Counted from the first letter of the stretch, positions 16,151 through 25,150 are shown. The stretch is 64,000 nt of DNA from Flavobacterium sp. RSP15 (GCF_003968755.1 NZ_RYDL01000004.1:1-64000), one strand, 5' to 3'. The notes: generated from the letters alone by a model not told the origin. Numbers and translations: made by a program.

Positions 16151-17113
16151 TTATCTTCCTCCTAAAAAAGTGTTCACTATTATATCCGAAAAGAAGTAAA
16201 TCATACCTAATGACAATAAAATTGAAAGTGCAAAAGTACTCAATGCCAGTTTTTTTAATTCAGGATCTAATTCCTTAGGATTTTGATTTTTATAGACAGT
16301 AATTAAATGTTTGGCCAAAGGGATATACGACAATAAAAACAAGTATTGATCAAAGTGAAAATCATCTGTAATAGCAAAAATCAATACTAAAACCATCGCG
16401 GTTACAATCAGAATATAATGGTATATTTTAGCTTTGGCACCGCCAATTTTTACGACAATCGTGTTTTTATTTGATTTTTTATCTGATGCTTCGTCTCGCA
16501 TATTATTCAGATTTAAAACACCTACACTCAATAATCCGATGGCTATTGCAGGTAAAACCAACAACGCATCCAATTGTTTAGAATATAAAAAATTCACTCC
16601 TAAAGTACTCACCAACCCAAAAAATACAAAGACAAACACATCGCCAAATCCACGGTATCCGTACGCCGTATTTCCAACTGTATATCGAATGGCTGATACA
16701 ATTGCCAAAATTCCCAAAACCAAATAAAACAAGGAAAACCATAAATTTGTATCTCTAAACGCATAATAAATCAATAGCATCGCTGAAAGCAACGTCAAAG
16801 CTGATGTAATGATCATGGCGCGTTTCATGGCTTGCGGAGTAATCACACCGCTTTGTATGGCTCGTTTTGGTCCTACCCGATCTTCATTATCCGTTCCTTT
16901 CATGCCGTCACCGTAATCATTGGCAAAATTGGACAGTATTTGCAATCCTAATGTTGTCAATATTGCAAAACCAAACAATCGCCAGTTAAAAACTTCCGTA
17001 GGCGTTAATATGTTATCTGTCGGGTGTGCCAAAGCGTACATGCTTCCAACTATTATTCCAGAAACCGATAAGGGTAAGGTTCGTAAACGTGCGGCTTCAA
17101 TCCAATGTTTCAT
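16151..17113 (-). CDS. menA: 1,4-dihydroxy-2-naphthoate polyprenyltransferase
   Basis: A 320-aa integral membrane protein of the UbiA superfamily with about eight or nine hydrophobic helices. The first prenyl-diphosphate motif is NFANDYGDGMKGTDNEDRVG (residues ~62-81), which ends in the Asp-rich DNEDR. The second is NLNNMRDEASDKKSNKNT (~205-222). These are the MenA versions of the two Asp-rich motifs. The enzyme attaches the polyprenyl tail to DHNA in the inner membrane, giving demethylmenaquinone. It lies in a minus-strand group with menB and menC. A hairpin-forming AT-rich repeat separates it from the upstream PH-domain gene. Confidence 0.92.
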   Translation of the reverse strand: MKHWIEAARLRTLPLSVSGIIVGSMYALAHPTDNILTPTEVFNWRLFGFAILTTLGLQILSNFANDYGDGMKGTDNEDRVGPKRAIQSGVITPQAMKRAMIITSALTLLSAMLLIYYAFRDTNLWFSLFYLVLGILAIVSAIRYTVGNTAYGYRGFGDVFVFVFFGLVSTLGVNFLYSKQLDALLVLPAIAIGLLSVGVLNLNNMRDEASDKKSNKNTIVVKIGGAKAKIYHYILIVTAMVLVLIFAITDDFHFDQYLFLLSYIPLAKHLITVYKNQNPKELDPELKKLALSTFALSILLSLGMIYFFSDIIVNTFLGGR

Positions 17114-17140
17114 ATTTTTTTATTTAAAAGTGTAATTGCT

Positions 17141-17190
17141 TATTTGGTTAATTGTTTACTCGGTTAACCAAATAAACAATTAACCAAATA
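17141..17190. repeat. AT-rich inverted repeat, GGTTA family copy
   Basis: A perfect 18-bp inverted repeat TATTTGGTTAATTGTTTA (17141-17158 with 17173-17190) with a 14-base loop holding GGTTAACC. Related sequence (GGTTATTTGGTTAA..GTTTA) recurs at about 24.73-24.81 kb and 57.07-57.17 kb, each time in an intergenic gap between minus-strand genes. Confidence 0.7.
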
Positions 17191-17201
17191 AACTATTTAA
17201 A

Positions 17202-18716
17202 CTACATCCAATTGCTATCGGAAGTTTCTATTTCGTACAACCAAAAATTAACCTGTTGTTGTAATACTGAATAATTCCCTAATTGAAAAGCGATATTACC
17301 TCCTGCGGTATGCAATGTTATGGAACCAATATCCAACTTTTTATGCCAAAAAAGCTGCGACGTTGTAATCGCTTGTATTTTACTGGGTTCAATAATATCA
17401 TTGCTCACATCCCAAGCACCACTTTGCTTTATTATAAAATTCTCGTGGATAAACAATCGGTCATTTTTGAATTTAAAATATTGGATTGTTCCAATAAAAA
17501 TCACATAAATTGGCACCACATAATTATATTCAAAAATTATAGGTTCAATCCAATGACCAACTGCCATAAAACTAAACAAAGGTAATCCTATTGAAAGAAT
17601 AACAGAAAAAACAAGTTTACGAAAATTAGGTTGCAGCATTACTCCCTTTTCAGGAATTTGATGAAATAATAACTTCAATATGGAATCTCTCTCCGCTTCA
17701 CTGCATCCCGGAATTTCAATTATTGATTTCCGTTCTTCCTTTTCACCCCCGGTAGCTTGTTTGATTTTTAGTTCTAAAATTCCCATTTTTTTTTGGAAAT
17801 AATTTCTCGTAACGGACGTGATCTGAACTTTTTCAGGCTTGATAATGGTACTTTTCGTATTCAATAAGCCAAAAGATAACAACAAAGATCCTTTTTGTCT
17901 TGCTATTCTATAATCATAATATTTAAAAACCGTACGGATCACATTTACAACCAGAACCACAAAAAACAACAACAGTATCGAAATTAAAATAGTTTGCAAC
18001 ACTAAATTTTTATCAATATATGACCCTACTTTCTCCTTATAAAGATTACTTTTATCATCAAAATTTTGAAAATTCTCAAATATAGTACTAAAAAAAATTG
18101 CCAATAGAGCGATACTTCTGCCATAATTAGATGTAATTCCAACTTTCAGCAAACTCAAAAAACTGATTTTAATAAAAGGATGCGCAGCTTCAAATAGTTT
18201 TTGCTCGGTTTCCTCCAATACAGTTTCTTCAGCGCCAATTTCATTCTTTATATCTTCATTTTCTAACAAACGAAATTTCAATTCCAAAGCCAGTTCTTGC
18301 GAAATCGCTTGAATAGCACCTTCTTTTTTATTGCTTCCGGCTGTGTCTACATCCAATTCATAAACGCCAATTAATTTTTGAATAAAAGACTGATTGATAT
18401 TTACCTGTTGGATTTTACGCAGCTGAATCGCGGTTTTGGTTTTATTGAAAACGCCGTCGGTAATGATAAATTCCTGATTTTCGGCATCCAAAAAGAAAGT
18501 AAAATTCAGGTATTTCAAATAAGAAACAACTCCAACACTCACAAAGAGGGCAAGCATCCCAAAGAAAAAATACAATTTATTAACCTCATCAAACTTGAAA
18601 ATCCAAATCACAATCATAGGCCACAATGCTCTTGCGGCCTGCTGAAGCGTATAAAAAAACATTACCAAAATCCCTATTGAAGATTGCCTCTGTGGCTGAC
18701 TAAAATCGGCTGCCAT
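17202..18716 (-). CDS. YdbT-like membrane protein with PH (bPH_2) domains
   Basis: A 504-aa protein with pairs of membrane helices alternating with bacterial PH-like (bPH_2) domains. The domains are recognised by repeated patterns such as FIITDGVFNKTKTAIQLRKI, LLNTKSTIIKPEKVQIT and IIKQSGAWDVSNDIIEPSKI, each followed by ITLHTAGG- or LDVDTAGS-type strands. Three copies can be counted. This is the YdbT layout of Bacillus. The start codon overlaps the stop of the upstream ydbS-like gene by one base (TAATG), so the two are translationally coupled and probably form a complex. YdbS/YdbT pairs are reported to help bacteria resist antimicrobial peptides; that role here is inference. Confidence 0.8.
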   Translation of the reverse strand: MAADFSQPQRQSSIGILVMFFYTLQQAARALWPMIVIWIFKFDEVNKLYFFFGMLALFVSVGVVSYLKYLNFTFFLDAENQEFIITDGVFNKTKTAIQLRKIQQVNINQSFIQKLIGVYELDVDTAGSNKKEGAIQAISQELALELKFRLLENEDIKNEIGAEETVLEETEQKLFEAAHPFIKISFLSLLKVGITSNYGRSIALLAIFFSTIFENFQNFDDKSNLYKEKVGSYIDKNLVLQTILISILLLFFVVLVVNVIRTVFKYYDYRIARQKGSLLLSFGLLNTKSTIIKPEKVQITSVTRNYFQKKMGILELKIKQATGGEKEERKSIIEIPGCSEAERDSILKLLFHQIPEKGVMLQPNFRKLVFSVILSIGLPLFSFMAVGHWIEPIIFEYNYVVPIYVIFIGTIQYFKFKNDRLFIHENFIIKQSGAWDVSNDIIEPSKIQAITTSQLFWHKKLDIGSITLHTAGGNIAFQLGNYSVLQQQVNFWLYEIETSDSNWM

Positions 18717-19237
18717 TACAATTGCTTTTGTATTTTACCCATCAACAACTGTTTGATATTTTCGGCTTGTTCTTTTTCAATTCCGGGAATTTCAATATCA
18801 CTGGAATTTCCGCCAGCAGTAAAAATTTCAATTTTGGCCAAACCAAAATAACGTGAAATCAGTCCTTCATGCAATGCCACATGTTGCACTCTGTTATAAG
18901 GAATTACAACCGTATTGGTAGCAATTATTCCGTGTCTGAAAAGCACATCGTGTTCCCTAAATGCAAATCCTTTTTTATGGAATCCAATAATAGAAAACAC
19001 TACCAACAAAGCTGAGAATACGGGAATAACAGCTCCTATAATCAACCAGACTCTTCCTGAAAACAGTTCCGGTTTAAACGTTGAAATCAATATTGGAACA
19101 AGAATAAGTATGCCAATAAATAACGCCAAATTAATCAATACTACCCTAATATATTTAGGATGTAAATTCATAAAAGTGACTTTCTCAAATTTTGGAAGTT
19201 GGCCCGTATCAATTGTTTCGTTTGTGAAATTTTCCAT
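18716..19237 (-). CDS. YdbS-like membrane protein with PH domain
   Basis: A 173-aa protein with two transmembrane helices (~residues 33-55 and 62-85) and one bPH_2 domain (~90-165; HDVLFRHGIIATNTVVIPYN, RVQHVALHEGLISRYFGLA, IEIFTAGG). It is the small partner of the YdbT-like protein, whose start overlaps its stop by one base. The pair is placed between menB and menA on the same strand. There is no obvious link to quinone synthesis, so the position may only reflect shared membrane location or chance. Confidence 0.8.
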   Translation of the reverse strand: MENFTNETIDTGQLPKFEKVTFMNLHPKYIRVVLINLALFIGILILVPILISTFKPELFSGRVWLIIGAVIPVFSALLVVFSIIGFHKKGFAFREHDVLFRHGIIATNTVVIPYNRVQHVALHEGLISRYFGLAKIEIFTAGGNSSDIEIPGIEKEQAENIKQLLMGKIQKQL

Positions 19238-19434
19238 TTGTAAATTTTAATTTTTTTGCCAAAAAGAGGCTTTCTTTTTTGCCACAAAGACCACTAAGGC
19301 GCGACGTTTTTACTTGATTTTTTTGAGTCTGATTACTGAAACTGTTAATGAGATTTCTTCTTCGTCGACATGACAAATTACGGCTGCGTTCTTGATGGCG
19401 ACCGACTACTGAACACTTATAACTGAATACTCAA

Positions 19435-20265
19435 TTATGGCAACCATTTTTTCTCAAAATTCGGCTTTCTTTTTTCCAAGAATGCATTCCTGCCTTCTTT
19501 AGCTTCTTCGGTCATATAAGCAAGTCTTGTGGCTTCACCTGCAAAAACTTGTTGCCCTACCATTCCATCATCCGTAAGATTCATCGCAAATTTCAGCATT
19601 TTAATAGCCATCGGTGATTTCTGCAAGATTTCCTGCGCCCATTCGTAAGCTGTATCTTCTAATTCAGCGTGAGGAATCACAGCATTCACCATTCCCATAT
19701 CCATAGCATCCTGAGCCGAATAATTACGTCCCAAAAAGAAAATTTCACGTGCTTTTTTCTGTCCCACCATTTTAGCCAAATAAGCCGAACCGTATCCACC
19801 ATCAAAACTGGTTACATCGGCATCAGTTTGTTTGAAAATAGCGTGTTCTTTACTGGCCAAAGTCAAATCGCAGACCACATGCAAACTGTGTCCGCCGCCT
19901 ACAGCCCATCCAGGAACTACGGCGATAACTACTTTTGGCATGAATCGGATTAAGCGTTGTACTTCTAAGATATTCAAGCGATGCTGTCCGTCATCGCCTA
20001 CATATCCTTGATGCCCGCGCGCGTTTTGATCGCCTCCGCTACAAAAAGAATATACGCCATCCTTAGAAGAAGGTCCTTCGGCAGAAAGTAAAACTACTCC
20101 AATTGAAGTATCTTCCTGCGCATCATAAAAGGCATTATACAATTCAGCTGTCGTTTTTGGACGAAATGCATTGCGCACATCCGGCCTGTTAAAAGCAATT
20201 CTGGCAACGCCATTGCATTTCTTATAAGTGATATCTTCGTATTCTTTAGCAGTAATCCAATTCAT
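19435..20265 (-). CDS. menB: 1,4-dihydroxy-2-naphthoyl-CoA synthase
   Basis: A 276-aa crotonase-superfamily enzyme of the usual MenB length. It shows the N-terminal RIAFNRPDVRNAFRPKT, the oxyanion-hole segment FCSGGDQNARG, VVPGWAVGGGHSLHVVCDLT and TSFDGGYGSAYLAK, and ends with the MenB-type tail EKRKPNFEKKWLP. It closes the second ring of the naphthoquinone from o-succinylbenzoyl-CoA in the cytoplasm. It heads the minus-strand menaquinone group. The ~200 bases to the next gene hold only repeat-like sequence, including GCCACAAAGACCACTAAGGC at about 19281. Confidence 0.93.
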   Translation of the reverse strand: MNWITAKEYEDITYKKCNGVARIAFNRPDVRNAFRPKTTAELYNAFYDAQEDTSIGVVLLSAEGPSSKDGVYSFCSGGDQNARGHQGYVGDDGQHRLNILEVQRLIRFMPKVVIAVVPGWAVGGGHSLHVVCDLTLASKEHAIFKQTDADVTSFDGGYGSAYLAKMVGQKKAREIFFLGRNYSAQDAMDMGMVNAVIPHAELEDTAYEWAQEILQKSPMAIKMLKFAMNLTDDGMVGQQVFAGEATRLAYMTEEAKEGRNAFLEKRKPNFEKKWLP

Positions 20266-20956
20266 TACAATTGATTTTAATTATTATAGTGTAAAAATAA
20301 ATCATTTTTTACATTTTATCTATTCTATTTAGACAAGCTTATGGTAATATTTCTCTCATTAAAGGCTTTGTAATGTTAAAAAACGACCGAAAAATAGCGT
20401 TTTAACAGTTAGGAATCCAAATTATTTCTAGCTTTATAATCAGCTAATCAGATAAATACGAATTATTTATCTCATTTAATTATTGATTTTTCACTGATTT
20501 ATTAACCTAAAAAAAGAATGTATTGAATACCATTAAAAATGTTGTCACTCGTTTTTCTACGGTAATAACTTATAACACTATTTCAAAAGCCCTGATTAAC
20601 GAGTTTATGAGAAAATCATTTGCTTCAGCAGTAAAAATAAAAGTAACACCCACGGTTAACTAAAGAGCTATTTTTCTTGTTCTTGCATAAGTGAGACATT
20701 AATAAACAATTGTTTAGAAAATTATCTTCCAATATATATAAAACCAGTGGCTTTATTGTGAAATTATTTTCAAAAATGCTACGCAATTGACTGGACATTT
20801 AAAGACAAACTATTCTTTAAAGTACTTTATGCTTACGTTATTGTTTTAAAAATAGTATCCTGAATACTATAGTGTTAGAGGTGGATAAAGTTACTTTGAA
20901 CATCCAATTTATTTTAATGTTGTCAGAATTTATTATTCTAAAACAATATTAAAAAG
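20266..20956. other. long non-coding spacer
   Basis: No open frame of useful length and no RNA gene could be recognised in these ~690 bases. Short patches look codon-like but have several stops in every frame. A bidirectional hairpin terminator stands at its right end although no plus-strand gene precedes it, which suggests either a lost gene or an unrecognised transcript. Confidence 0.45.
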
Positions 20957-20992
20957 AGAAAGACTAACCATATCGATTAGTCTTTCTTTTTT
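20957..20992. terminator. bidirectional hairpin terminator
   Basis: Stem AGAAAGACTAA / TTAGTCTTTCT (20957-20967 with 20977-20987), T-run on the right and A-run on the left. It can end the minus-strand cvfB-like transcript (~150 bases downstream of that gene) and any plus-strand transcript from the spacer. Confidence 0.75.
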
Positions 20993-21141
20993 TAATTTAC
21001 ATTGAACATTGTTTAAACATTTTATATTTTTTCTAAATCATTTAGAAACTAATCTACAGTAAGAATATGCTCCTTGACTAAACTTCCTAAATTTTTTAAT
21101 GGTTGCAAACGATAAAACATAAAAATAGTGTTGGTATTATT

Positions 21142-21996
21142 TTACTCCTTAATTAAGTAAATTCCGTCTTCCTTGATTTCGATTAATTTTTCTCGATATA
21201 AAGCACCAATAGCTTTCTTAAAGGTTTTCTTGCTCATTTTTAAAACTGTTTTAATGTCTTCCGGGTGTGAATTGTCCGTCAAACGCAAAAAACCTCTGCT
21301 GGCTCTTAACTCATCTAGAATTTTATCTGCATTGGGCTCGATACTTTGGTACCCCTGAACCTGCAATGCCACATCAATTTTATTATCAGGGCGAATCGTC
21401 TTAATGTAGCCGCGCATGCGGTCTCCTGTTCGAATTGCATCATCATACACTTCATCTTTGTACAACAAACCTTTATGTTTCTCGTTGATAATTACGTTAA
21501 TTCCTATTTCAGTAATGTGCGAAACAATCAAATCCACTTCTTCTCCTTTTTCAACCGTTAGCTCCTCATTTTTTAGAAATTGGTTGGTTTTACTAGAGGC
21601 TACTAAACGATTGGTTTTTTCGTCCATATAAAGATAAACCAAGTAGCGTTTGCCTTTTTCCATAGGACGCGCCTGCTCTTTGAACGGAACCAAAATATCT
21701 TTTTCCATTCCCCAATCCATAAAAGCACCAATCTGATTGGTATAATTCACACGCAAAAGCGCAAATTCATTCAATAATATATACGGTTCTAATGTGGTGG
21801 CAACGGGTCTTTCTTCGTGGTCTAAATACACAAAAACAATCAACTCCTCGCCTATTTCAAATTCGTTTGGTACATATTTGTTAGGCAACAGAATGTCGTG
21901 AATTCCTTCGGGATCTTTTTCTGGATTTCCCAGAAACAAACCCACTTTGGTATCGCGTAATATGGTAAGCGTATTGTATTTTCCTATTTCAATCAT
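21142..21996 (-). CDS. CvfB-like S1-domain RNA-binding protein
   Basis: A 284-aa protein. Residues 1-65 and 70-140 are two diverged S1-like OB folds (VGLFLGNPEKDPEGIHDILLP; RVNYTNQIGAFMDWGMEKD, then DILVPFKEQ). A third S1-like domain lies at ~150-215 (IGINVIINEKHKGLLY). The C-terminus (~225-284) is a winged helix (LRLTDNSHPEDIKTVLKMS ... FKKAIGALYREKLIEI). This order of S1 domains followed by a winged helix is that of CvfB (conserved virulence factor B), an RNA-binding protein first studied in Staphylococcus. It is cytoplasmic. A good -7 motif TACCTTTG lies 22 bases upstream of the start codon. Confidence 0.85.
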   Translation of the reverse strand: MIEIGKYNTLTILRDTKVGLFLGNPEKDPEGIHDILLPNKYVPNEFEIGEELIVFVYLDHEERPVATTLEPYILLNEFALLRVNYTNQIGAFMDWGMEKDILVPFKEQARPMEKGKRYLVYLYMDEKTNRLVASSKTNQFLKNEELTVEKGEEVDLIVSHITEIGINVIINEKHKGLLYKDEVYDDAIRTGDRMRGYIKTIRPDNKIDVALQVQGYQSIEPNADKILDELRASRGFLRLTDNSHPEDIKTVLKMSKKTFKKAIGALYREKLIEIKEDGIYLIKE

Positions 21997-22017
21997 TTTC
22001 TTTCAATTTCTAAAGTG

Positions 22018-22025
22018 CAAAGGTA
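22018..22025 (-). promoter_or_regulatory. -7 promoter motif of cvfB-like gene
   Basis: Minus-strand TACCTTTG fits the Bacteroidota TAnnTTTG consensus and is followed by GCAC. A -33 TTG at the expected 17-23-base spacing was not found, so this is a partial match. Confidence 0.45.
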
Positions 22026-22261
22026 CGAAGTTTGAAAATAGTAAATTAAGAAACCGTCCACAAAAAAACAAAGCCCGAATCCGAGGTTTTTTGGTTTTCC
22101 AGAAGCATCACTTTCCGTTGTTTCATTATGAGTTGTACTGCCGATTATTTAGTATCTTTTACTCATCAGTGGACGTAAACCAAAAATGAAAGAGCTACTT
22201 ACGAATAAAATTAGTTGTTTTTTTATAAACGAATAGAAATTCGGTAAGATGACACAAATAC

Positions 22262-22297
22262 AAAAAGTCCAATGACAGTCGATTCATTGGACTTTTA
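22262..22297. terminator. hairpin terminator
   Basis: AAAAGTCCAATGA / TCATTGGACTTTT (22263-22275 with 22284-22296), flanked by A and T runs. No coding gene reads into it from the plus strand within 200 bases, so its transcript is unclear. It could shield the divergent region between the cvfB-like and CAP genes. Confidence 0.65.
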
Positions 22298-22347
22298 TTT
22301 AAAAAAACATCACTAACCCTTTGTAATAATTAATTGCTATTGTTAAA

Positions 22348-22388
22348 AATTAAAAGCCTGTCTTTTGGGGGAAGACAGCCTTTTAATT
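22348..22388 (-). terminator. hairpin terminator of CAP gene
   Basis: AATTAAAAGCCTGTCTT / AAGACAGCCTTTTAATT (22348-22364 with 22372-22388), one mismatch, located 18 bases beyond the stop of the CAP-domain gene. AT-rich arm ends supply the U tract. Confidence 0.75.
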
Positions 22389-22405
22389 ATAAAAAAATAC
22401 TCAAC

Positions 22406-22909
22406 TTAAATTTTTGCGAAGATATTTGTGTAATACTTTTTACCCGTTGCAGGATCAGTTTTTATTGCAATTCCAAAATGGGTAAAATTACCCTCTATAT
22501 TTTCTTTGTGACCAGGACTAGCCAACCAGGCACTTAAAACCGCTTGTGGTGTATTGTAATTATAAGCAATGTTTTCGCTTACAGATGTGGCTCCTAATGT
22601 TTTCATTATGTTTTCAGAACGAGCCGCAAAATCATTATGATTCACTACATTATTTGCAATCATATAATGATCATGTTCTTCTGATTTGTAAGACATATGA
22701 TTAATTTTTTCTAAAGGAGTTAAACCCTTGCTAACTCTGTGAGCATTAATCAAATTCATCGTTTCTATTTCAATCGAATTGTATGAATAAACAGTTACCT
22801 TCTCTGCTGCTAAATCAGCTTTTTGGGTTTCAGAAGAGTCTGTAGAACAGGAATTCATAGTGCACATCGCAGTCACGAGCAATAACGCACGAAGTAATTT
22901 TAGCTTCAT
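22406..22909 (-). CDS. CAP-domain lipoprotein
   Basis: A 167-aa protein with a lipoprotein signal (lipobox MNSC, Cys21). Residues ~48-165 are a CAP/SCP domain: LINAHRVSKGLTPLEKI, the metal-linked His in SEEHDHYMIANNVVNHNDF, SENIAYN, AVLSAWLASPGHKENIEGNF and HFGIAIK. Bacterial CAP lipoproteins are surface proteins of the PR-1 superfamily, and in most cases the ligand is unknown. It is a single-gene unit with its own terminator. The closest well-known comparison is YkwD of Bacillus. Confidence 0.85.
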   Translation of the reverse strand: MKLKLLRALLLVTAMCTMNSCSTDSSETQKADLAAEKVTVYSYNSIEIETMNLINAHRVSKGLTPLEKINHMSYKSEEHDHYMIANNVVNHNDFAARSENIMKTLGATSVSENIAYNYNTPQAVLSAWLASPGHKENIEGNFTHFGIAIKTDPATGKKYYTNIFAKI

Positions 22910-23074
22910 AATAGTAGTAGTTTAAGTTTAAAGTAAATTGTGGGGCAAAAAACTTTGATAATAATTAATAGATGCTTTTTATTATAAATTAAATTTACAT
23001 CTTTTATCGTCAAACTACCAAAAATAATCGACTAACTACATCATAAAAACATTTATATGAATATATTTCTTACA

Positions 23075-23719
23075 TTAAGGAGAGAGCCTATCCCTTTTCC
23101 AAGAATAATCGTGTTGACTTGAATATCTAATTCTATCATGTAATCGATTAGGCCTTCCTTGCCAAAACTCTACTTCTAAAGGAGTTACTAGAAATCCGCC
23201 CCAGTGTTTGGGTCTCGAAATTACAACACTCTCAAAATCTTTTTCTAATTGCTTCAGATTTTCCTCTAAATAGCCTCTGGAAGGCACCACTTCACTTTGG
23301 TTGGAAGCGATTGCACCTAATTTACTACCATCAGGTCTGGATTCAAAATAACTATCAGAAGTCATTTCCGATGTTTTTTTTGCAATTCCTTTAATGATTA
23401 CCTGACGCTCCATAGTATGCCAAAAAAAAGACAAGCACACATTAGGATTTTCAGCAATAGCCTTACCTTTTTCTGAATTGTAATTGGTATAAAAAATAAA
23501 ACCTTCTTCAGTAAATTTTTTCAATAAAACTACTCTAGACTTGGGAAAACCATCTAAACCTATTGTAGCTACCGTCATAGCATTTACTTCGCTTTCGCCA
23601 CCATAATCTTCTACTTCATGAAACCAGCGATTAAATAAATTTATTGGGTCTTCCGGAATATTGGATTCTAATAACTCACTCTTTTCGTATGATTTTCTGT
23701 AATTACTTAAGTCGTTCAT
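23075..23719 (-). CDS. pdxH: pyridoxamine 5'-phosphate oxidase
   Basis: A 214-aa protein of typical PdxH length. It contains EVNAMTVATIGLDGFPKSRV, RVVLLKKFTEEGFIFYTNY, NSEKGKAIAENPNV, the FMN/PLP-site motif ASNQSEVVPSR, and the C-terminal EFWQGRPNRLHDRIRY, all signatures of the flavin enzyme that oxidises pyridoxine or pyridoxamine phosphate to PLP. It is cytoplasmic. The upstream neighbour on the same strand, ~150 bases away across a spacer, is the CAP gene's divergent region on one side and rnz on the other. It is probably its own transcript or distal in the pyr/rnz group. Confidence 0.93.
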   Translation of the reverse strand: MNDLSNYRKSYEKSELLESNIPEDPINLFNRWFHEVEDYGGESEVNAMTVATIGLDGFPKSRVVLLKKFTEEGFIFYTNYNSEKGKAIAENPNVCLSFFWHTMERQVIIKGIAKKTSEMTSDSYFESRPDGSKLGAIASNQSEVVPSRGYLEENLKQLEKDFESVVISRPKHWGGFLVTPLEVEFWQGRPNRLHDRIRYSSQHDYSWKRDRLSP

Positions 23720-23815
23720 ATTTCATTGTTTTAAAAATGTTTGATTGTTGAATGATTTGATAAAAATTATCAAAAAATCCAAATACTATTTTATACTCTA
23801 AATTGATTTCTGTAT

Positions 23816-24721
23816 TTAAAACTCAAAGCTTTTTCCATCATCTGCTAAGAGTACAGGAGGGAAAATAGTTTCGGCTTCTTCTTTAAACAATCCGATACTT
23901 TCATATCGGGTGGAATAATGTCCTAAAACTAATTGTTTAGCATTTGCTTTCAAAGCTATGGTTGCAGCTTCTTTAGCTGTAGAATGCAATGTTTTTTTGG
24001 CCAGATTTTCCTCCGATTGAAGGAAAGTAGATTCATGGTACAACACATCTATATTTTCAATTATAGGAAGTATATCCTCATTGTAAGCCGTATCTGAGCA
24101 AAATGCATAACTCTTTGCCGGAATAGGATCAAATGTCAATTTGTCGTTTGCTATGATTCTTCCGTCTTCCAACGCAATGTCTTTCCCATTTTTTATTTTT
24201 TGGTAATAGCAACTCTCTATTTCATAATTTTGAACGGCATCCAAATTCAGTTTTCGGTCTCCTAATTTTTCTTGGAACAAAAAACCATTCGTATACACGC
24301 GGTGTTTTAATGGAATGGTTTTCACCAAAACCTTGTCGTCTTCAAAAATAATTTCGCTTTCCAGCGATTCCAATTCATGAAAGAACAAACCGTAATTCGT
24401 CCAAGAATTAGACAATCGCAATTGCAACTTGATAATTTCTTTGATGCCCTTTGGACCATAAATATGCAAATCCGTAGTTCTGTTCAACAAAGTAAATGTG
24501 GATACTAATCCAACTAATCCAAAGAAGTGATCTCCGTGCAAATGGGAAATAAAAATATGATTTATTTTAGAAAATCGGATTTTATTCTTCCGCAATTGCA
24601 CTTGGGTTCCTTCTCCGCAATCAATCAAAAAGAGTCTGTTTTTTATGTCTAAAATCTGGGAAGTAGGATTGGTAAAGGTTCGCGGAGTGGCTGCATAGCA
24701 ACCAAGGATTGTTAGTTTCAA
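23816..24721 (-). CDS. rnz: ribonuclease Z
   Basis: A 301-aa metallo-beta-lactamase-fold nuclease. The N-terminal ILGCYAATPRTFTNPTSQ and IDCGEGTQVQLRK are the RNase Z/ElaC opening. The metal motif is SHLHGDHFFGL (H60, H62, D64, H65), with a later AFCSDTAYNEDIL and the C-terminal LVLGHYSTRYES. It processes tRNA 3' ends. A small STAS-like gene lies upstream on the same strand, about 95 bases away across an AT-rich repeat. Confidence 0.92.
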   Translation of the reverse strand: MKLTILGCYAATPRTFTNPTSQILDIKNRLFLIDCGEGTQVQLRKNKIRFSKINHIFISHLHGDHFFGLVGLVSTFTLLNRTTDLHIYGPKGIKEIIKLQLRLSNSWTNYGLFFHELESLESEIIFEDDKVLVKTIPLKHRVYTNGFLFQEKLGDRKLNLDAVQNYEIESCYYQKIKNGKDIALEDGRIIANDKLTFDPIPAKSYAFCSDTAYNEDILPIIENIDVLYHESTFLQSEENLAKKTLHSTAKEAATIALKANAKQLVLGHYSTRYESIGLFKEEAETIFPPVLLADDGKSFEF

Positions 24722-24724
24722 ATT

Positions 24725-24812
24725 TAATTTATTCGGTTATTTGGTTAACTGTTTAATCGGTTATTTCATATTTGTTTAAATAAATTTGGCGGTTAAAAAG
24801 TAACCGAGTGTT
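24725..24812. repeat. AT-rich GGTTA-family repeat, second copy
   Basis: The intergenic gap carries CGGTTATTTGGTTAACTG, then TTTAATCGGTTATTT and a closing GTAACCGAG, close in sequence to the hairpin at 17141-17190. The inverted arms are imperfect here. Confidence 0.5.
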
Positions 24813-24817
24813 CTATT

Positions 24818-25150
24818 TTAAAAACCAAGATCTCTTTCAATCTCCTCCATTTCAATAATATCATGGGACTCTAATAGTGAGGGCACCACTGTTAATTTCT
24901 CAGGAATGGCATTGTAATCAAAATCAGAAGTGACAATTACAAAAGATTTTTTAGCTTTTTTATGTTGTTTTGACAATGGCATAAATAATTTAACATCATT
25001 TGTAGACAAATCGTTATGCAACAAAAGATCAATTATTATGTTGTATTTTTCGAATGTTTTATATTGGTGGGTAACCTTCATCAAAAAAGAAGTAAAATCA
25101 CCCTGAGTATCCCTAATCGTTATCGTATGTCCTTTTTGATCTACTTTCAT
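24818..25150 (-). CDS. conserved small protein, STAS-like, unknown function
   Basis: A 110-aa soluble protein with an alternating beta-alpha pattern: HTITIRDTQGDFTSFLMKV, YNIIIDLLLHNDLST, FMPLSKQHKKAKKSFVIVTS, and an acidic end IIEMEEIERDLGF. This layout resembles the STAS/SpoIIAA fold, but no phospho-serine motif is clear. It is often labelled as a ribonuclease Z neighbour in flavobacterial genomes, and I have no evidence that it is a nuclease. It is located between pyrB and rnz on the same strand. Confidence 0.65.
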   Translation of the reverse strand: MKVDQKGHTITIRDTQGDFTSFLMKVTHQYKTFEKYNIIIDLLLHNDLSTNDVKLFMPLSKQHKKAKKSFVIVTSDFDYNAIPEKLTVVPSLLESHDIIEMEEIERDLGF

